A stretch of DNA of 64,000 bases from Marinobacter iranensis. GTDB taxonomy: Bacteria; Pseudomonadota; Gammaproteobacteria; Pseudomonadales; Oleiphilaceae. The notes under the pieces were generated by a model. That model had not been told where the DNA came from. It saw nothing but the letters and a program-made list of their open reading frames with translations, and did no database searches. The stretch spans positions 186,001 to 250,000 of the forward strand of contig NZ_JANCMW010000002.1 in assembly GCF_029207565.1 (NCBI RefSeq), in the 5' to 3' direction. Positions 45,818 through 55,582 of this stretch are shown in pieces. The stretch's first letter is position 1. Every line of letters starts with the position of its first letter. The translations under genes were made by a program, and so were the position numbers.

Positions 45818-46025
45818 GATTTCGTCTGCCTTGCTGACTTTATTTACAGGATCGCCGAATTTAGCGACATTTTCCACCAATGGTGCGTTCTTGAGGTCTT
45901 CAGATCAACACTTTTTGACATTCCGGTATGTGTCGAAAAGTATCTGGCACCGCAAAAGCAATCGCTGTCGTTAGCAGGGCCATTGTCGTGAAGGGTGATG
46001 ATGAGTGCTATAAGACGTTGGTTTC

Positions 46026-46057
46026 ATAAAACGGCCCCGAGTGCGGGGCGGGGCCGT
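46026..46057 (-). terminator. Terminator of the GGDEF gene
   Basis: On the minus strand ACGGCCCC...GGGGCCGT forms an 8-base GC-rich stem followed by TTTTAT, just after the GGDEF-gene stop. The rest of 45818-46072 holds no gene. Confidence 0.75.
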
Positions 46058-46072
46058 CGATTGGCGTCGGTT

Positions 46073-47686
46073 TCAGTCGCCGGCGGCTGTCACGCAGTTC
46101 CTGCCTTCTGCCTTGGACCGGTACAGGGCCTTGTCTGCCCGTTCGCACAGGGCCTGGGAGGTGTCACCTCTCCAGGCGGCAACGCCGCAACTGAAGGTGA
46201 CATTGAACTCGCGGTCGCCGGCGGGTTGCAGCAGTTCCGAGAAGCGCTCGCGGATTTCGTTCAGTACGTTGCGGGCGTCGCTCTCGCGGGTGTCCGGCAG
46301 GATGATGGCAAATTCCTCACCGCCATAGCGGCCGATGTGATCGGTCTTGCGCAGACGCTGCTTCAGGAACATGGACAGGCTGCGCAACACCCGGTCACCG
46401 ATGGGGTGGCCGAAGGTGTCGTTAACCTTTTTGAAGTAGTCGATGTCGATCATCGCAAAGCAGAGTTGCTGGTCCTTCTGCCTTGCCCGGACAATCTCCT
46501 GATCAAGCAGGTGCAGGGTGTGGGTATGATTGAACAGGCCCGTCAGGCTGTCGCGGATCATCAGCGCCAGCAAAGAGCGGGCACGCCGGCCACGGTTGTG
46601 GATGGTGGAAATCAGGTGTTTCGGATCAATGGGTTTGGTCAGGAAGTCATCACCGCCCAGGCTCATGGCATGAAGCTGCTTGGTAACGTCTTCTTCCGCG
46701 GACAGATAGATGATCGGCACGCTGTGAAAACGATCCTGCTGGCGGATCACACGCGCAATCTCCATGCCGGTGCAGCCTGGCATGTACATGTCGAGGATGA
46801 TGATCTCGGGCGAAAACGACTCCAGAGCACGAATGATGTCCATGGGGTCGGTGATGATGTGGGCGTTCATTCCGGCCTTTTTCAGGACCGTTTCCATGAA
46901 CTTGGCCTGGGCGCGGGAGTCATCCAGCACCAGTACCTTGTAGGGTTCCACCGTGTTGCCGTGGGTGTAGGTCTCGATCTTCTCGATCAGCTGGCCGGGG
47001 TCCACCGCCGGATAGAAGAACTCCTCGCCGCCACAGCGGGATGCCCGAAGGCGGGTTTCGATCGTACCGTCCTCATCACTCATGAAAATGATTGGGATGG
47101 GCGTGTCATGGCGTTCCTGAAGGCGCTCTATCGTGGCGATACCGCTCAGAGGCTCGCCACCGTAGTTTACGTCCATCAGGATGGTTTCAGGTTTGTGGAG
47201 CGCGCAGGCTTCGATCAGTCTTTCGGCAGTGTGGAACGCGGATGCACGGAAGCCGAAGAACTCCAGTTGGCGGATCAGCCGGCTGGCCATTTCCTCGCTG
47301 GCCAGTGCAATGTAAACCGGGGTGCGGCGATACTGCTGGGGCGCTTCACTCGCCTCCTGGTCGGTACGCCGGAGCGTACAGCGGGAAATCTGCTCAATGG
47401 CGTCCTGCAGTTTGCGATCAAGGCTTTCGGGCAGTCTCTCGCCGTCTGGCCACTCACCGATCAGGTCAAACACCCGCTGCCCGGAGTCAGCATGGCTTTC
47501 CATTTCGAAGCGCTTTGCGTAGCGAACCAGCTTGTCGGCGGCCCTGGAAAAATCGTCCCTGAACGCGGCAGACTGGCTGGTATCTTCGTGGATCTTCTGC
47601 CATGTATCCAGGACAACGCGCGCCTGGGTGGTAACACGGCGAGCGAAATGCTGCCTGAGTTTGTCTTTCTGGCTTTCGTCGTTCAT
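46073..47686 (-). CDS. Two-receiver response regulator with active GGDEF domain
   Basis: A 537-residue diguanylate cyclase. A helical N-terminal region (1-115) looks like a degenerate Hpt domain. REC1 is atypical (TILMDVNYGG). REC2 is canonical (KVLVLDDSRAQAKF; IIILDMYMPGCTGME; Lys in FLTKPID). The GGDEF domain has GRYGGEEFAIILPDTR and an I-site RKTD five residues before GGEEF, so it should make cyclic-di-GMP with product inhibition. The start MNDESQKD at 47686 is chosen because the upstream extension looks non-coding. It is divergent from the LapD-like gene. Confidence 0.9.
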   Translation of the reverse strand: MNDESQKDKLRQHFARRVTTQARVVLDTWQKIHEDTSQSAAFRDDFSRAADKLVRYAKRFEMESHADSGQRVFDLIGEWPDGERLPESLDRKLQDAIEQISRCTLRRTDQEASEAPQQYRRTPVYIALASEEMASRLIRQLEFFGFRASAFHTAERLIEACALHKPETILMDVNYGGEPLSGIATIERLQERHDTPIPIIFMSDEDGTIETRLRASRCGGEEFFYPAVDPGQLIEKIETYTHGNTVEPYKVLVLDDSRAQAKFMETVLKKAGMNAHIITDPMDIIRALESFSPEIIILDMYMPGCTGMEIARVIRQQDRFHSVPIIYLSAEEDVTKQLHAMSLGGDDFLTKPIDPKHLISTIHNRGRRARSLLALMIRDSLTGLFNHTHTLHLLDQEIVRARQKDQQLCFAMIDIDYFKKVNDTFGHPIGDRVLRSLSMFLKQRLRKTDHIGRYGGEEFAIILPDTRESDARNVLNEIRERFSELLQPAGDREFNVTFSCGVAAWRGDTSQALCERADKALYRSKAEGRNCVTAAGD

Positions 47687-47885
47687 TGTGCTCCAGCCTG
47701 TGTTTTTCTCGTTCTGAGCCGCCCGCTTCCGGTACAGGCAGATCTTTTCAACATTAGTCTTTTTGCAGAGTCTATAGTGTTTAATGTTGTCGGCGTAGGT
47801 GACTCTATGTAAATGTTTGTCAACTCTGCGGGGCAGGTCACATCGGACCCCCGGCAATCGTTGCTTCAGACAGGAGCTGCCAGTG

Positions 47886-49889
47886 ATGGCATGGACGCAA
47901 AAAACAACAGAGATCTCCCGTCAGCGGGGTGCGATCACCCTGCGTAGCCTGTTGTTGCTGTTTACCAGCGGCCTGTTGCTGCTGGTACTGATTGCTGCGG
48001 CCAGCGTCAGCTTTGACCGGTTCCGGGATTACATGTCGAATCAGCTTCAGGGCCATGCCCGGGATGGCGCCACAGCCATCGGGCTATCGCTTTCCAATGC
48101 CATCGATGGGAGGGACCCGGTGGCTTCCGCCTCATTGATTGATGCGGTGTTCGACAGTGGCCGCTATCTTTCCGTGGTGTACATGAACAATCAGGGTGAG
48201 GACGTGGCCGGGCGTGAAACGTCACTGCGTGAGGTGGATGTGCCTGACTGGTTTGTCGCGCTGGCGGACCTGCCTCTGCCGGCAGGTGAGGCGGAAGTGG
48301 TGCGTGGCTGGAGTCAGCTTGGCAAGGTGCGGGTGGTGAGCCACCCTGGCAGGGCCTATGAAGACCTTTGGGCTGTAACGGTCCGTATGGTGGCCGGTTC
48401 GGCGCTGATTGGCGGCCTGGGCCTGGTCGGGCTGTTCTGGATGGTAACCCGCCTGATGCGCCCGCTCAGCGCGGTCGAGAAGCAGGCCCGGGCCCTTGGT
48501 AAACGCGACTTCCGGCGCAGGGTCAATCTTACCTCCACCCGGGAACTGAATCAGGTGACTCTCGCCATGAACCAGATGGCGGATGACCTTGGCCGACTGT
48601 TTGAGGGGCAGGCCAAGCTTATCCAGCACCTGCGCAAGGTGAACAATGAAGACAGCCTCACTGGTCTCGCCAGCCGCAGGGCATTCGAACAGAGACTTAA
48701 GGTCGAGGTGGAATCGGAGGAGCGGGCCGCTCCCGGTGTCCTTTTTACTCTCCAGTTGGAGGAGTTTGCTGAGTATAACCAGAGTTACGGCCGGGAAGAG
48801 GCCGACCGCCTGCTGATCCGTGTCGCCGACGCGCTGGAAGCCTTTGTTCGCCGCCATGGTGATTCGTTCGCAGGGAGGATGACGGGGGCGGGTTTTGCTG
48901 TCTTCCTGCCCGGGGTTTCCCGAGCTGATGGGGTGATATGGTGTCGCCAGTTGGTGGAGGAACTGGATGGCATATACTCGGAAATGTCCGCGCCAATGGA
49001 CGTTTCCGTTCATGCCGGTATTGCCCAGGCAGCAGAAAACCGCACAGTTCGCGACCTGATATCAGCGGCTGACGAGGCGCTCCGCCAGGTTCAGGCTGAA
49101 CAGGGGTCTACCTGTCACGCTGCCGATCTCGACCGGCCCGAGCACCATGACAGCGAAGAGTGGCGGTCCATTATCGAAGAGGCGATTGCCCGGGAGCGGC
49201 TGTCGCTTTGGCTACAACCCATGGTCAGGGCCAGCGATGACCAGGTGCTGTTCCATCAGGTGTTTTCCCGTATAAAAACCGTTGATGGCTGGATCAAGGC
49301 GGGTGCTTTTGTGCCCATGGCCGAGCGGTTTGGCATGATCCCGGACATTGACCGCTGGGTTCTCGTGCGTTCCCTCACGTTGCTGCGTCTGCAGCCGGAA
49401 GCCAGCCTGGCGATGAGCCTGGGGATGGGTTCCGTGGCCAGTGAAACGTTCCGTCAGGAGCTCCTGGAGCGGCTTTCTGCTGCGGGAAAGGAACGCTGCC
49501 GATTGCAGATTGGCATTTCCGAACAGGCTATTCATCATCACCGCACGGCCGTGGGGCTTCTGGTGCGAGCATTGAATCGACTGAAGGTGCCTGTGCTGGT
49601 TGACCGGTTCGGGGTTGGCGGTGTGCCTTTCAGCTACCTGAGAAATCTGAGGTTCCAGGCTTTGCGTATTGATAACAGCTTTGTTCACGATATCGATACC
49701 CACGATGATAACCGCTTCTATCTGGAATCCGTGACCACCATCGCCAAAAGCCGTGGCGTACGGGTATACGTGACCGGTGTTGAGACCGCCAGTGAGTATT
49801 CGACACTACAGGGTATCGGTATCGATGGAGCAATGGGGTACCATCTGGGGCGGCCGTTCGAGGCAGTGGATAGTGGCCAGGCGCCATAG
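47886..49889 (+). CDS. lapD: LapD-like cyclic-di-GMP receptor with degenerate GGDEF and EAL domains
   Basis: A 667-residue inner-membrane protein: membrane segment (about 17-39), LapD-type periplasmic domain, second membrane segment (about 155-178), HAMP, GGDEF and EAL. The GGDEF core reads MTGAGFAVFLPG and the EAL region LWLQPMV...HQVFSR, so both look catalytically dead, as in the receptor LapD, which controls release of large adhesins through the LapG protease. No lapG or adhesin gene is in the window. GTG 47883 just upstream, with AGGAG, may be the true start. DUF2333 follows. Confidence 0.8.
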   Translation: MAWTQKTTEISRQRGAITLRSLLLLFTSGLLLLVLIAAASVSFDRFRDYMSNQLQGHARDGATAIGLSLSNAIDGRDPVASASLIDAVFDSGRYLSVVYMNNQGEDVAGRETSLREVDVPDWFVALADLPLPAGEAEVVRGWSQLGKVRVVSHPGRAYEDLWAVTVRMVAGSALIGGLGLVGLFWMVTRLMRPLSAVEKQARALGKRDFRRRVNLTSTRELNQVTLAMNQMADDLGRLFEGQAKLIQHLRKVNNEDSLTGLASRRAFEQRLKVEVESEERAAPGVLFTLQLEEFAEYNQSYGREEADRLLIRVADALEAFVRRHGDSFAGRMTGAGFAVFLPGVSRADGVIWCRQLVEELDGIYSEMSAPMDVSVHAGIAQAAENRTVRDLISAADEALRQVQAEQGSTCHAADLDRPEHHDSEEWRSIIEEAIARERLSLWLQPMVRASDDQVLFHQVFSRIKTVDGWIKAGAFVPMAERFGMIPDIDRWVLVRSLTLLRLQPEASLAMSLGMGSVASETFRQELLERLSAAGKERCRLQIGISEQAIHHHRTAVGLLVRALNRLKVPVLVDRFGVGGVPFSYLRNLRFQALRIDNSFVHDIDTHDDNRFYLESVTTIAKSRGVRVYVTGVETASEYSTLQGIGIDGAMGYHLGRPFEAVDSGQAP

Positions 49890-49988
49890 CGCCGCAAATT
49901 GCATAAACGTTGCCGTTGCTTCATGGTATTCGAAGTGCGCAGACGGATCGCATCCGGGATTAATGATAGACAGGGGAACTGAAAACCG

Positions 49989-51041
49989 ATGCCAGGAAAA
50001 ATCAGACAATATTTCAGTGATCGCAAAGACGACCTTCGGGATTACTCCGGTAGCGGCGGGGTTGTCAGCAAATTTATACTGGCCGTTGTTGTTGTTTACC
50101 TGCTTGTCGCGATGGTTCTGGGTATGATCTGGAGCAGTGAACCGGATGTTTTTTCAGTACGCGATCACACGCGTACCGTGGCTGACGAAATGCAGCGTGA
50201 ACCGGTGACGGGCTTCGCAACCACGGTGACCATGATTCGAGTGGCGGAAACCCTTCTAGACAAGCCCGGGGGATATGTTTCCAACGATATTTTCCCGCCG
50301 GGGCTCTGGCTGGATAACATGCCCAATTGGGAATATGGCGTACTCGTGCAGCTTCGCGATTTTTCCCGCGCCATGCGCAAGGACATCAGCCGTTCCCAGA
50401 GCCAATCCGCCGAAGACCCCGACCTGACGATCGCAGAACCTCAGTTCCACTTCGACAGCGGTAGCTGGGCTATCCCGTCCACCGAGGCGGAATACCGTCG
50501 TGGCATCCAGGCCCTCCACAGCTATCTGGACCGCCTGTCGCGCCCGGATCAGCCCAATGCGCAGTTCTTTGCCAGGGCGGACAATTTGGCCAACTGGCTG
50601 GCGGACCTGGAAACCCGGCTCGGCAGTCTTTCCCGTACGTTGGGTGAGAGTGTCGGCAAGGCGTCTGTGTCTGACGCAGTTTCCAATATCAACCCGGGAG
50701 ATCCGTTGTCGGAAGATGTAATGGGTGAGGAGGTTAAAACCTCCTGGACGAAAATCGACGACGTGTTCTATGAAGCCCGCGGAAGCGCCTGGGCCCTGTT
50801 GCATATCTTCCGGGCGATCGAGGTGGATTTCCGCAAGGTGCTGAGCGACAAGAATGCCCTTGCCAGTGCCAAGCAGATCATTATCGAGCTGGAAGGCACC
50901 CAGGGAGAGATGTGGAGCCCCGTGATCCTGAACGGCAGCGGTTTCGGTGTGCTTGCCAACCATTCACTGACCATGGCAGCGTATCTGTCCCGCGCTAGCG
51001 CTGCAATCAGTGACATGCGCGATTTGCTGACCCGAGGCTGA
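49989..51041 (+). CDS. DUF2333 inner-membrane protein
   Basis: A 350-residue protein with one N-terminal membrane segment (FILAVVVVYLLVAMVLGMIW, about 29-48) and a large periplasmic domain typical of DUF2333 (YVSNDIFPPGLWLDNMPNWE; FHFDSGSWAIPSTEAEYRRG; WSPVILNGSGFGVLANHSL). Function unknown. It follows the LapD-like gene by 99 bases and ends at a strong bidirectional terminator. Confidence 0.88.
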   Translation: MPGKIRQYFSDRKDDLRDYSGSGGVVSKFILAVVVVYLLVAMVLGMIWSSEPDVFSVRDHTRTVADEMQREPVTGFATTVTMIRVAETLLDKPGGYVSNDIFPPGLWLDNMPNWEYGVLVQLRDFSRAMRKDISRSQSQSAEDPDLTIAEPQFHFDSGSWAIPSTEAEYRRGIQALHSYLDRLSRPDQPNAQFFARADNLANWLADLETRLGSLSRTLGESVGKASVSDAVSNINPGDPLSEDVMGEEVKTSWTKIDDVFYEARGSAWALLHIFRAIEVDFRKVLSDKNALASAKQIIIELEGTQGEMWSPVILNGSGFGVLANHSLTMAAYLSRASAAISDMRDLLTRG

Positions 51042-51059
51042 TGCCAGGGAAACATTGCA

Positions 51060-51107
51060 CCATAAAAAAACCGGGCCACATTTGAATTGAGCCCGGTTTT
51101 TTTATGG
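51060..51107. terminator. Bidirectional terminator between the DUF2333 gene and ppa
   Basis: CCATAAAAAAACCGGGC and GCCCGGTTTTTTTATGG form a perfect 17-base inverted repeat around a 14-base loop, with A/T tracts suited to both convergent genes. Confidence 0.93.
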
Positions 51108-51126
51108 TCACCTGAAAACGCTGGTG

Positions 51127-51654
51127 TCAGCCTTTGTAGGCGTTAACGGCCGCTTCAATAGCCTTCCTGGCTTCTGCGGCATTGGCCCAGCCCTGTACCT
51201 TGACCCACTTGCCCGGTTCAAGCGTTTTGTAGTTCTCGAAGAAGTGCTGGATCTGGTCGCGGAGCAGTTGCGGCAGGTCGTCCACGTCTTTCACGTCGGT
51301 GTAACTCTTGGTGAGTTTGTCGTGAGGAACGGCGACCAGTTTGGCGTCACCACCCGCTTCGTCTTCCATATTCAGGACGCCAACCGGGCGGCAGCGGATA
51401 ACGGAACCGGCCTGTACCGGATAGGGAGTGACCACCAATACGTCAATCGGGTCGCCATCGTCGGCCAGGGTGTGGGGGATGAAGCCGTAGTTGGCCGGGT
51501 AGAACATGGGGGTGGCCATGAACCGGTCTACCAACAGTGCACCCATGTCCTTGTCCAGCTCGTACTTGACCGGGGAGCTGTTGGAAGGGATTTCGATGGC
51601 GACGTAGATGTCTTCCGGCGGGTTCTTGCCAGCAGGGATATGGTCGAAGTTCAT
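51127..51654 (-). CDS. ppa: Inorganic pyrophosphatase
   Basis: Family I soluble pyrophosphatase of 175 residues, hydrolysing pyrophosphate in the cytoplasm and driving biosynthesis. Metal-binding signatures include [20 protein letters not shown], which holds the DxDPxD-type motif. It stands alone, convergent with the DUF2333 gene. The 202 bases upstream carry a REP-like repeat. Confidence 0.97.
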   Translation of the reverse strand: MNFDHIPAGKNPPEDIYVAIEIPSNSSPVKYELDKDMGALLVDRFMATPMFYPANYGFIPHTLADDGDPIDVLVVTPYPVQAGSVIRCRPVGVLNMEDEAGGDAKLVAVPHDKLTKSYTDVKDVDDLPQLLRDQIQHFFENYKTLEPGKWVKVQGWANAAEARKAIEAAVNAYKG

Positions 51655-51812
51655 GAGCGATCCTTTCTGAAGTGCGTTTAACTGCGTTTAAAAAGTGGGC
51701 GCAATTATACGGGACAATAGTGTGGATCGAAACTAAACGTTGGTCTCGCCCCTGCTTTGGTGCATGCCGGCTATCGGGGCCACCATCCAAAACACGCCGC
51801 AAGTACTTCCAT

Positions 51813-51843
51813 GTAGGTCGGATTAGGCGAAGCCGTAATCCGA
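51813..51843. repeat. REP-like palindromic repeat, single copy
   Basis: GTAGGTCGGATTAGGCGAAG with CCGTAATCCGAC completing it: a third copy of the palindromic unit found at 37990-38073, just after the 3' end of the acyl-CoA dehydrogenase gene. Confidence 0.8.
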
Positions 51844-51856
51844 CAACACCAAACCA

Positions 51857-52996
51857 CTACAACCCCATCTGTTTCCCAATCAACTCCTTCATAATCTCAT
51901 CGGTACCACCACCAATCGACAGGATCTTCCCATCCCGGTAAAGCCGCTCAACCACCGATTCCCGCATATACCCCATACCACCATGAATCTGCACCGCTTC
52001 GCGGGTCACTTTCTCGCAAACTTCCACCGCAAAGTTTTTCGCCATGGCCACCTGCTTGATCGGGTTCTTGCCCGCCTGCATCAGCGCTGCACAGCGATAG
52101 GTGTATTCCCGCGCCACATCCACCTGTGTGGCCATATCCACCAGTTTGTGGCGGGTGACCTGGAACTTGTTCACCGGCCTGCCAAACGCCTCCCGCTGCC
52201 CGGCCCAGGCCATGGAGGCTTCCAGGGCGATTTCGGCGGTCATGTAGGCCATGATGGACAGGCTCAGGCGCTCGAACAGGAAGTTGCTCATGATGGCAAT
52301 AAAGCCAGCGTTCTCGGCGCCGATCAGGCGGTTAGCGGGTACCCGGCAGTCTTCAAAGAACAGCTCTGCAGTGTCACTGGCCCACCATCCCATTTTCTTG
52401 AGCTTCTTGCCGGTGGAAAAGCCCGGCATGTCACGGTCGATCAGCAGTAGGCTGATACCACCATGCCCTTCACCGCCGGTGCGCACAGCAACGGTGTAAT
52501 GGTCGGCCCGCATGCCGCTGGTGATAAAGGTCTTGCTGCCGTTGACGATGTAGTAATCGCCATCTTTGACGGCCCGTGTCTTGATATTGGCCACATCAGA
52601 ACCGCCACCGGGTTCGGTGACGGCCAGGGCGGCGATTTTCTCGCCACGGAGCACAGGCGGCACGATGGCTTCCTTCACCTCCGACCGTGCCCATTTCGCC
52701 ACCGGCGGTAGGCCAATGTCCAGCGACCCCAGGCCGGCCACCAGGCCTCCGGAAGTGGAACGCATCAGTTCCTCGGAAATGGCGACCTTCATGAATATAT
52801 CGCCTTCTCCAACGCCACCGAGACTTTCCGGAAAGCCGACCCCAAGCAGCCCGGCATCCCCGGCTTTCTTGTAGAGTTCACGGGGAAACTCACCGGCTTC
52901 CTCCCAGTCGTCTATGTTAGGCAGAATGTGAGTGGCAACAAACTGTCGGGCGCTCTGGCGAACTTGCTCATGGGTATCGTTGAAATAATCGGACAC
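51857..52996 (-). CDS. Acyl-CoA dehydrogenase
   Basis: FAD enzyme of fatty-acid or branched-chain acyl-CoA oxidation. The 379-residue protein has ALAVTEPGGGSDVANIKTRA, the NGSKTFITSGMRADHYTVAV segment, REAVQIHGGMGYMRESVVER and the C-terminal IGGGTDEIMKELIGKQMG. The start is GTG 52996 behind AGGGAG; a TTG at 53017 is less likely. A 22-base palindrome at 53049-53070 suggests control by a TetR-type repressor. Chain-length preference is not readable. Confidence 0.92.
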   Translation of the reverse strand: MSDYFNDTHEQVRQSARQFVATHILPNIDDWEEAGEFPRELYKKAGDAGLLGVGFPESLGGVGEGDIFMKVAISEELMRSTSGGLVAGLGSLDIGLPPVAKWARSEVKEAIVPPVLRGEKIAALAVTEPGGGSDVANIKTRAVKDGDYYIVNGSKTFITSGMRADHYTVAVRTGGEGHGGISLLLIDRDMPGFSTGKKLKKMGWWASDTAELFFEDCRVPANRLIGAENAGFIAIMSNFLFERLSLSIMAYMTAEIALEASMAWAGQREAFGRPVNKFQVTRHKLVDMATQVDVAREYTYRCAALMQAGKNPIKQVAMAKNFAVEVCEKVTREAVQIHGGMGYMRESVVERLYRDGKILSIGGGTDEIMKELIGKQMGL

Positions 52997-53048
52997 GGTA
53001 AGGCTCCCTGTGATCAAAACTCATAAAAGCAGTCTCACCTAAAGTGAG

Positions 53049-53070
53049 AAACCAAGCAAGCGCTTGGTTT
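53049..53070. promoter_or_regulatory. Palindromic operator-like site upstream of the acyl-CoA dehydrogenase gene
   Basis: AAACCAAGC-AAGC-GCTTGGTTT: a perfect inverted repeat with 9-base arms 53 bases before the GTG start. The form is typical of TetR-family operators, which often control acyl-CoA genes; no regulator gene is adjacent. Confidence 0.55.
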
Positions 53071-53094
53071 ATTGAGGCCCGAAAAGAGTTGGGG

Positions 53095-53200
53095 CCGTGA
53101 AGAGGCAGGGGTGTCAGGGGACGTCAAAGACATGGATGTTTTTGTCGAGCGTACATGGATGTATTCACAGCGTGCCCCTGACACCCCTGCCTCTTCACGG
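53095..53200. repeat. Long hairpin repeat element with 26-base arms
   Basis: CCGTGAAGAGGCAGGGGTGT (plus CAGGGG) at 53095-53120 is perfectly inverted at 53175-53200. The 54-base loop contains two copies of ACATGGATGT. It follows the rpiA 3' end directly and resembles the element at 55583-55684 in layout. Confidence 0.85.
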
Positions 53201-53210
53201 CTTCCCGGAG

Positions 53211-53891
53211 CTAGCCGTCCTCGCGGGAGATGCTTTTCACTCCGTCTTTGGTACCGAGCAACAACAAATCCGCAGGTCGCCGAGCAAACAGGCCATTGGT
53301 GACAATGCCCACAATGTTATTCAGTTTCTCTTCCACCTGGATAGGACGTGAAATATCCAGGTTGTGGATATCCAGGATGATATTGCCGTTGTCGGTGGTA
53401 AAACCCTCGCGATAAACCGGATCGCCCCCCAGCTTCACGATTTCGCGACCAACATGGCTGCGGGCCATGGGCACCACCTCCACCGGAAGCGGAAATGTGC
53501 CCAGGACATCCACCTTCTTGGACTCATCAGCAATACAAATAAACGTCTTGGACACCGCCGCCACGATTTTCTCGCGGGTGAGGGCACCGCCGCCGCCTTT
53601 GATGAGCTCCAGGTTTTCATTGGTTTCATCCGCGCCGTCCACATAGAACTCAAGCGGCGCGGCACTGTTCAGGTCGTACACCGGAATGCCGTGACTCTTC
53701 AACCGCTCTGCGGTGGCATCGGAACTGGCAACGGCACCGTCGAAGTCATTGCGTATGTTCGCCAGCAGGTCGATAAAGCAATTGGCCGTGCTTCCGGTGC
53801 CGACACCGATAACACTGTCCTGGTCCAGATGGGGCCTTATATAGTCCAGTGCGGCCTGGGCGACGGCTTTCTTCAGTTCGTCCTGATTCAT
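53211..53891 (-). CDS. rpiA: Ribose-5-phosphate isomerase A
   Basis: Interconverts ribose-5-phosphate and ribulose-5-phosphate in the pentose phosphate pathway. The 226-residue enzyme has [37 protein letters not shown] and ALTREKIVA. It is divergent from ilvA, the common arrangement; a long hairpin repeat lies just past its stop. Confidence 0.97.
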   Translation of the reverse strand: MNQDELKKAVAQAALDYIRPHLDQDSVIGVGTGSTANCFIDLLANIRNDFDGAVASSDATAERLKSHGIPVYDLNSAAPLEFYVDGADETNENLELIKGGGGALTREKIVAAVSKTFICIADESKKVDVLGTFPLPVEVVPMARSHVGREIVKLGGDPVYREGFTTDNGNIILDIHNLDISRPIQVEEKLNNIVGIVTNGLFARRPADLLLLGTKDGVKSISREDG

Positions 53892-54033
53892 TGAGGAACT
53901 CCGGTTTTTTGCGGGAAATGGTCACAATGGCCGTCATTATAGCCCTTCCGGGCGACCTGCTTATAGACGGAACCCCGGCAAAGTTTCTACACTGTTGGTT
54001 TTTCCAACAAAACACCAACATCCGGACGGAACC

Positions 54034-55569
54034 ATGCCGCAACGCTACATAAAGAAAATCCTCGATGCCCGTGTCTACGACGTGGCCATCGAGACCCCGC
54101 TGACCGAGGCCCGCAGCCTCTCCAAGCGCTTTGGCAACAACATTCTGCTCAAGCGCGAAGACCTTCAGCCGGTGTTTTCTTTCAAGATTCGTGGCGCCTA
54201 CAACCGGATTGCACAGCTCTCCGAGGAGCAGAAAGCCAAGGGCGTTATTTGCGCCTCAGCAGGCAACCATGCCCAGGGCGTGGCCCTGGCTGCCAAGAAA
54301 CTGGGCATCAAGGCCGTGATTGTGATGCCCCAGACCACGCCGGAAATTAAAGTACGTTCGGTGCGTGACCATGGTGCCAAGGTGGTTCTGAGAGGGGATG
54401 CCTTTGATGAAGCCGCAGCCCATGCCCAGGAACTGATCCAGAAGCACGGCTACACCTACATCCCGCCCTACGACGACCCCGACGTGATCGCCGGGCAGGG
54501 CACAGTGGCCATGGAAATCATGTGGCAGTTCAGTAAGCCCATCCATGCCATCTTTATCTGCGTGGGTGGCGGTGGGCTGATTGCCGGCATGGCCGCCTAC
54601 ATCAAATATCTGCGCCCGGAGATCAAGGTAATCGGTGTTGAGCCGGAAGACTCCAACTGCCTGCAGGCGGCGATGAAGGCCGGTAAGCGGGTAGTGCTGG
54701 ACGAAGTGGGCATCTTCGCAGATGGCGTGGCGGTCAAGCAGATCGGCAAGTACCCGTGGGAAATCTGCAAGGACCACGTGGACGAGGTGATCACCGTCTC
54801 CACCGACGAAATTTGCGCTGCTATCAAGGACGTGTTCGAAGACACCCGCTCCATCGCCGAACCGGCCGGTGCGCTGGGTGTGGCGGGCATCAAGAAGTAC
54901 ATCGAGCGTGAGCAGATCGAGAACGAAAACCTGGTGGCCACCCTCAGTGGCGCCAATATGAACTTCGACCGCCTGCGTTACATCTCGGAGCGCACGGAAA
55001 TCGGTGAAAAACGCGAAGCCATCCTGGCGGTGACCATTCCGGAGAAACCGGGGGCGTTCAAGACGTTTATCAACGCCCTGCACAAGCGCAGCATCACCGA
55101 GTTCAACTACCGCTACGCCGATGCCACCAATGCCACGATCTTTGTAGGCATCCAGATCCAGGCCGGCGGCCACGGCCGCGAAGACCTGATCCAGGACCTG
55201 CGGGAAACCGGTTACTCGGTAATCGACCTGACCGACAGCGATCTGGCCAAGCAGCATATTCGCCATATGGTGGGTGGGCACGCGCCGAGCATCACCAACG
55301 AAAAGGTCTTCCAGTTCGAGTTTCCGGAACGCCCGGGTGCTTTGCTGAAATTCCTCATGTCACTCGGCACCCGCTGGAACATCTCCATGTTCCACTACCG
55401 CAACCATGGCGCGGCCTACAGTCGTGTCTTGCTGGGCGCGCAGGTGGAAGACGACGAAGTAAAAGATTTCGAGAAAATGCTCGACAAGGTCGGTTTCCGC
55501 TACGAAAACATGACTGATAACGAGGCTTATCAATTGTTTTTGGGAGCCGGTAACAGCAAGTCTGAATAA
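54034..55569 (+). CDS. ilvA: Threonine ammonia-lyase, biosynthetic
   Basis: First step of isoleucine synthesis, threonine to 2-oxobutanoate. The 511-residue PLP enzyme has the cofactor Lys in PVFSFKIRGAYNRIA, SAGNHAQGVALAAKKLGIKA and the phosphate loop VGGGGLIAGMA. Two ACT-like regulatory domains (about residues 330-500) are expected to bind isoleucine. The start MPQRYIKK at 54034 fits the family; an upstream GTG frame (53995) adds an unlikely tail. Confidence 0.96.
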   Translation: MPQRYIKKILDARVYDVAIETPLTEARSLSKRFGNNILLKREDLQPVFSFKIRGAYNRIAQLSEEQKAKGVICASAGNHAQGVALAAKKLGIKAVIVMPQTTPEIKVRSVRDHGAKVVLRGDAFDEAAAHAQELIQKHGYTYIPPYDDPDVIAGQGTVAMEIMWQFSKPIHAIFICVGGGGLIAGMAAYIKYLRPEIKVIGVEPEDSNCLQAAMKAGKRVVLDEVGIFADGVAVKQIGKYPWEICKDHVDEVITVSTDEICAAIKDVFEDTRSIAEPAGALGVAGIKKYIEREQIENENLVATLSGANMNFDRLRYISERTEIGEKREAILAVTIPEKPGAFKTFINALHKRSITEFNYRYADATNATIFVGIQIQAGGHGREDLIQDLRETGYSVIDLTDSDLAKQHIRHMVGGHAPSITNEKVFQFEFPERPGALLKFLMSLGTRWNISMFHYRNHGAAYSRVLLGAQVEDDEVKDFEKMLDKVGFRYENMTDNEAYQLFLGAGNSKSE

Positions 55570-55582
55570 CGCGGATTAGGCT

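Noticed and set aside
45995..47812. 605-residue open frame antisense to the REC-REC-GGDEF gene
   Set aside because: The opposite strand encodes clear REC and GGDEF motifs; this frame has none.
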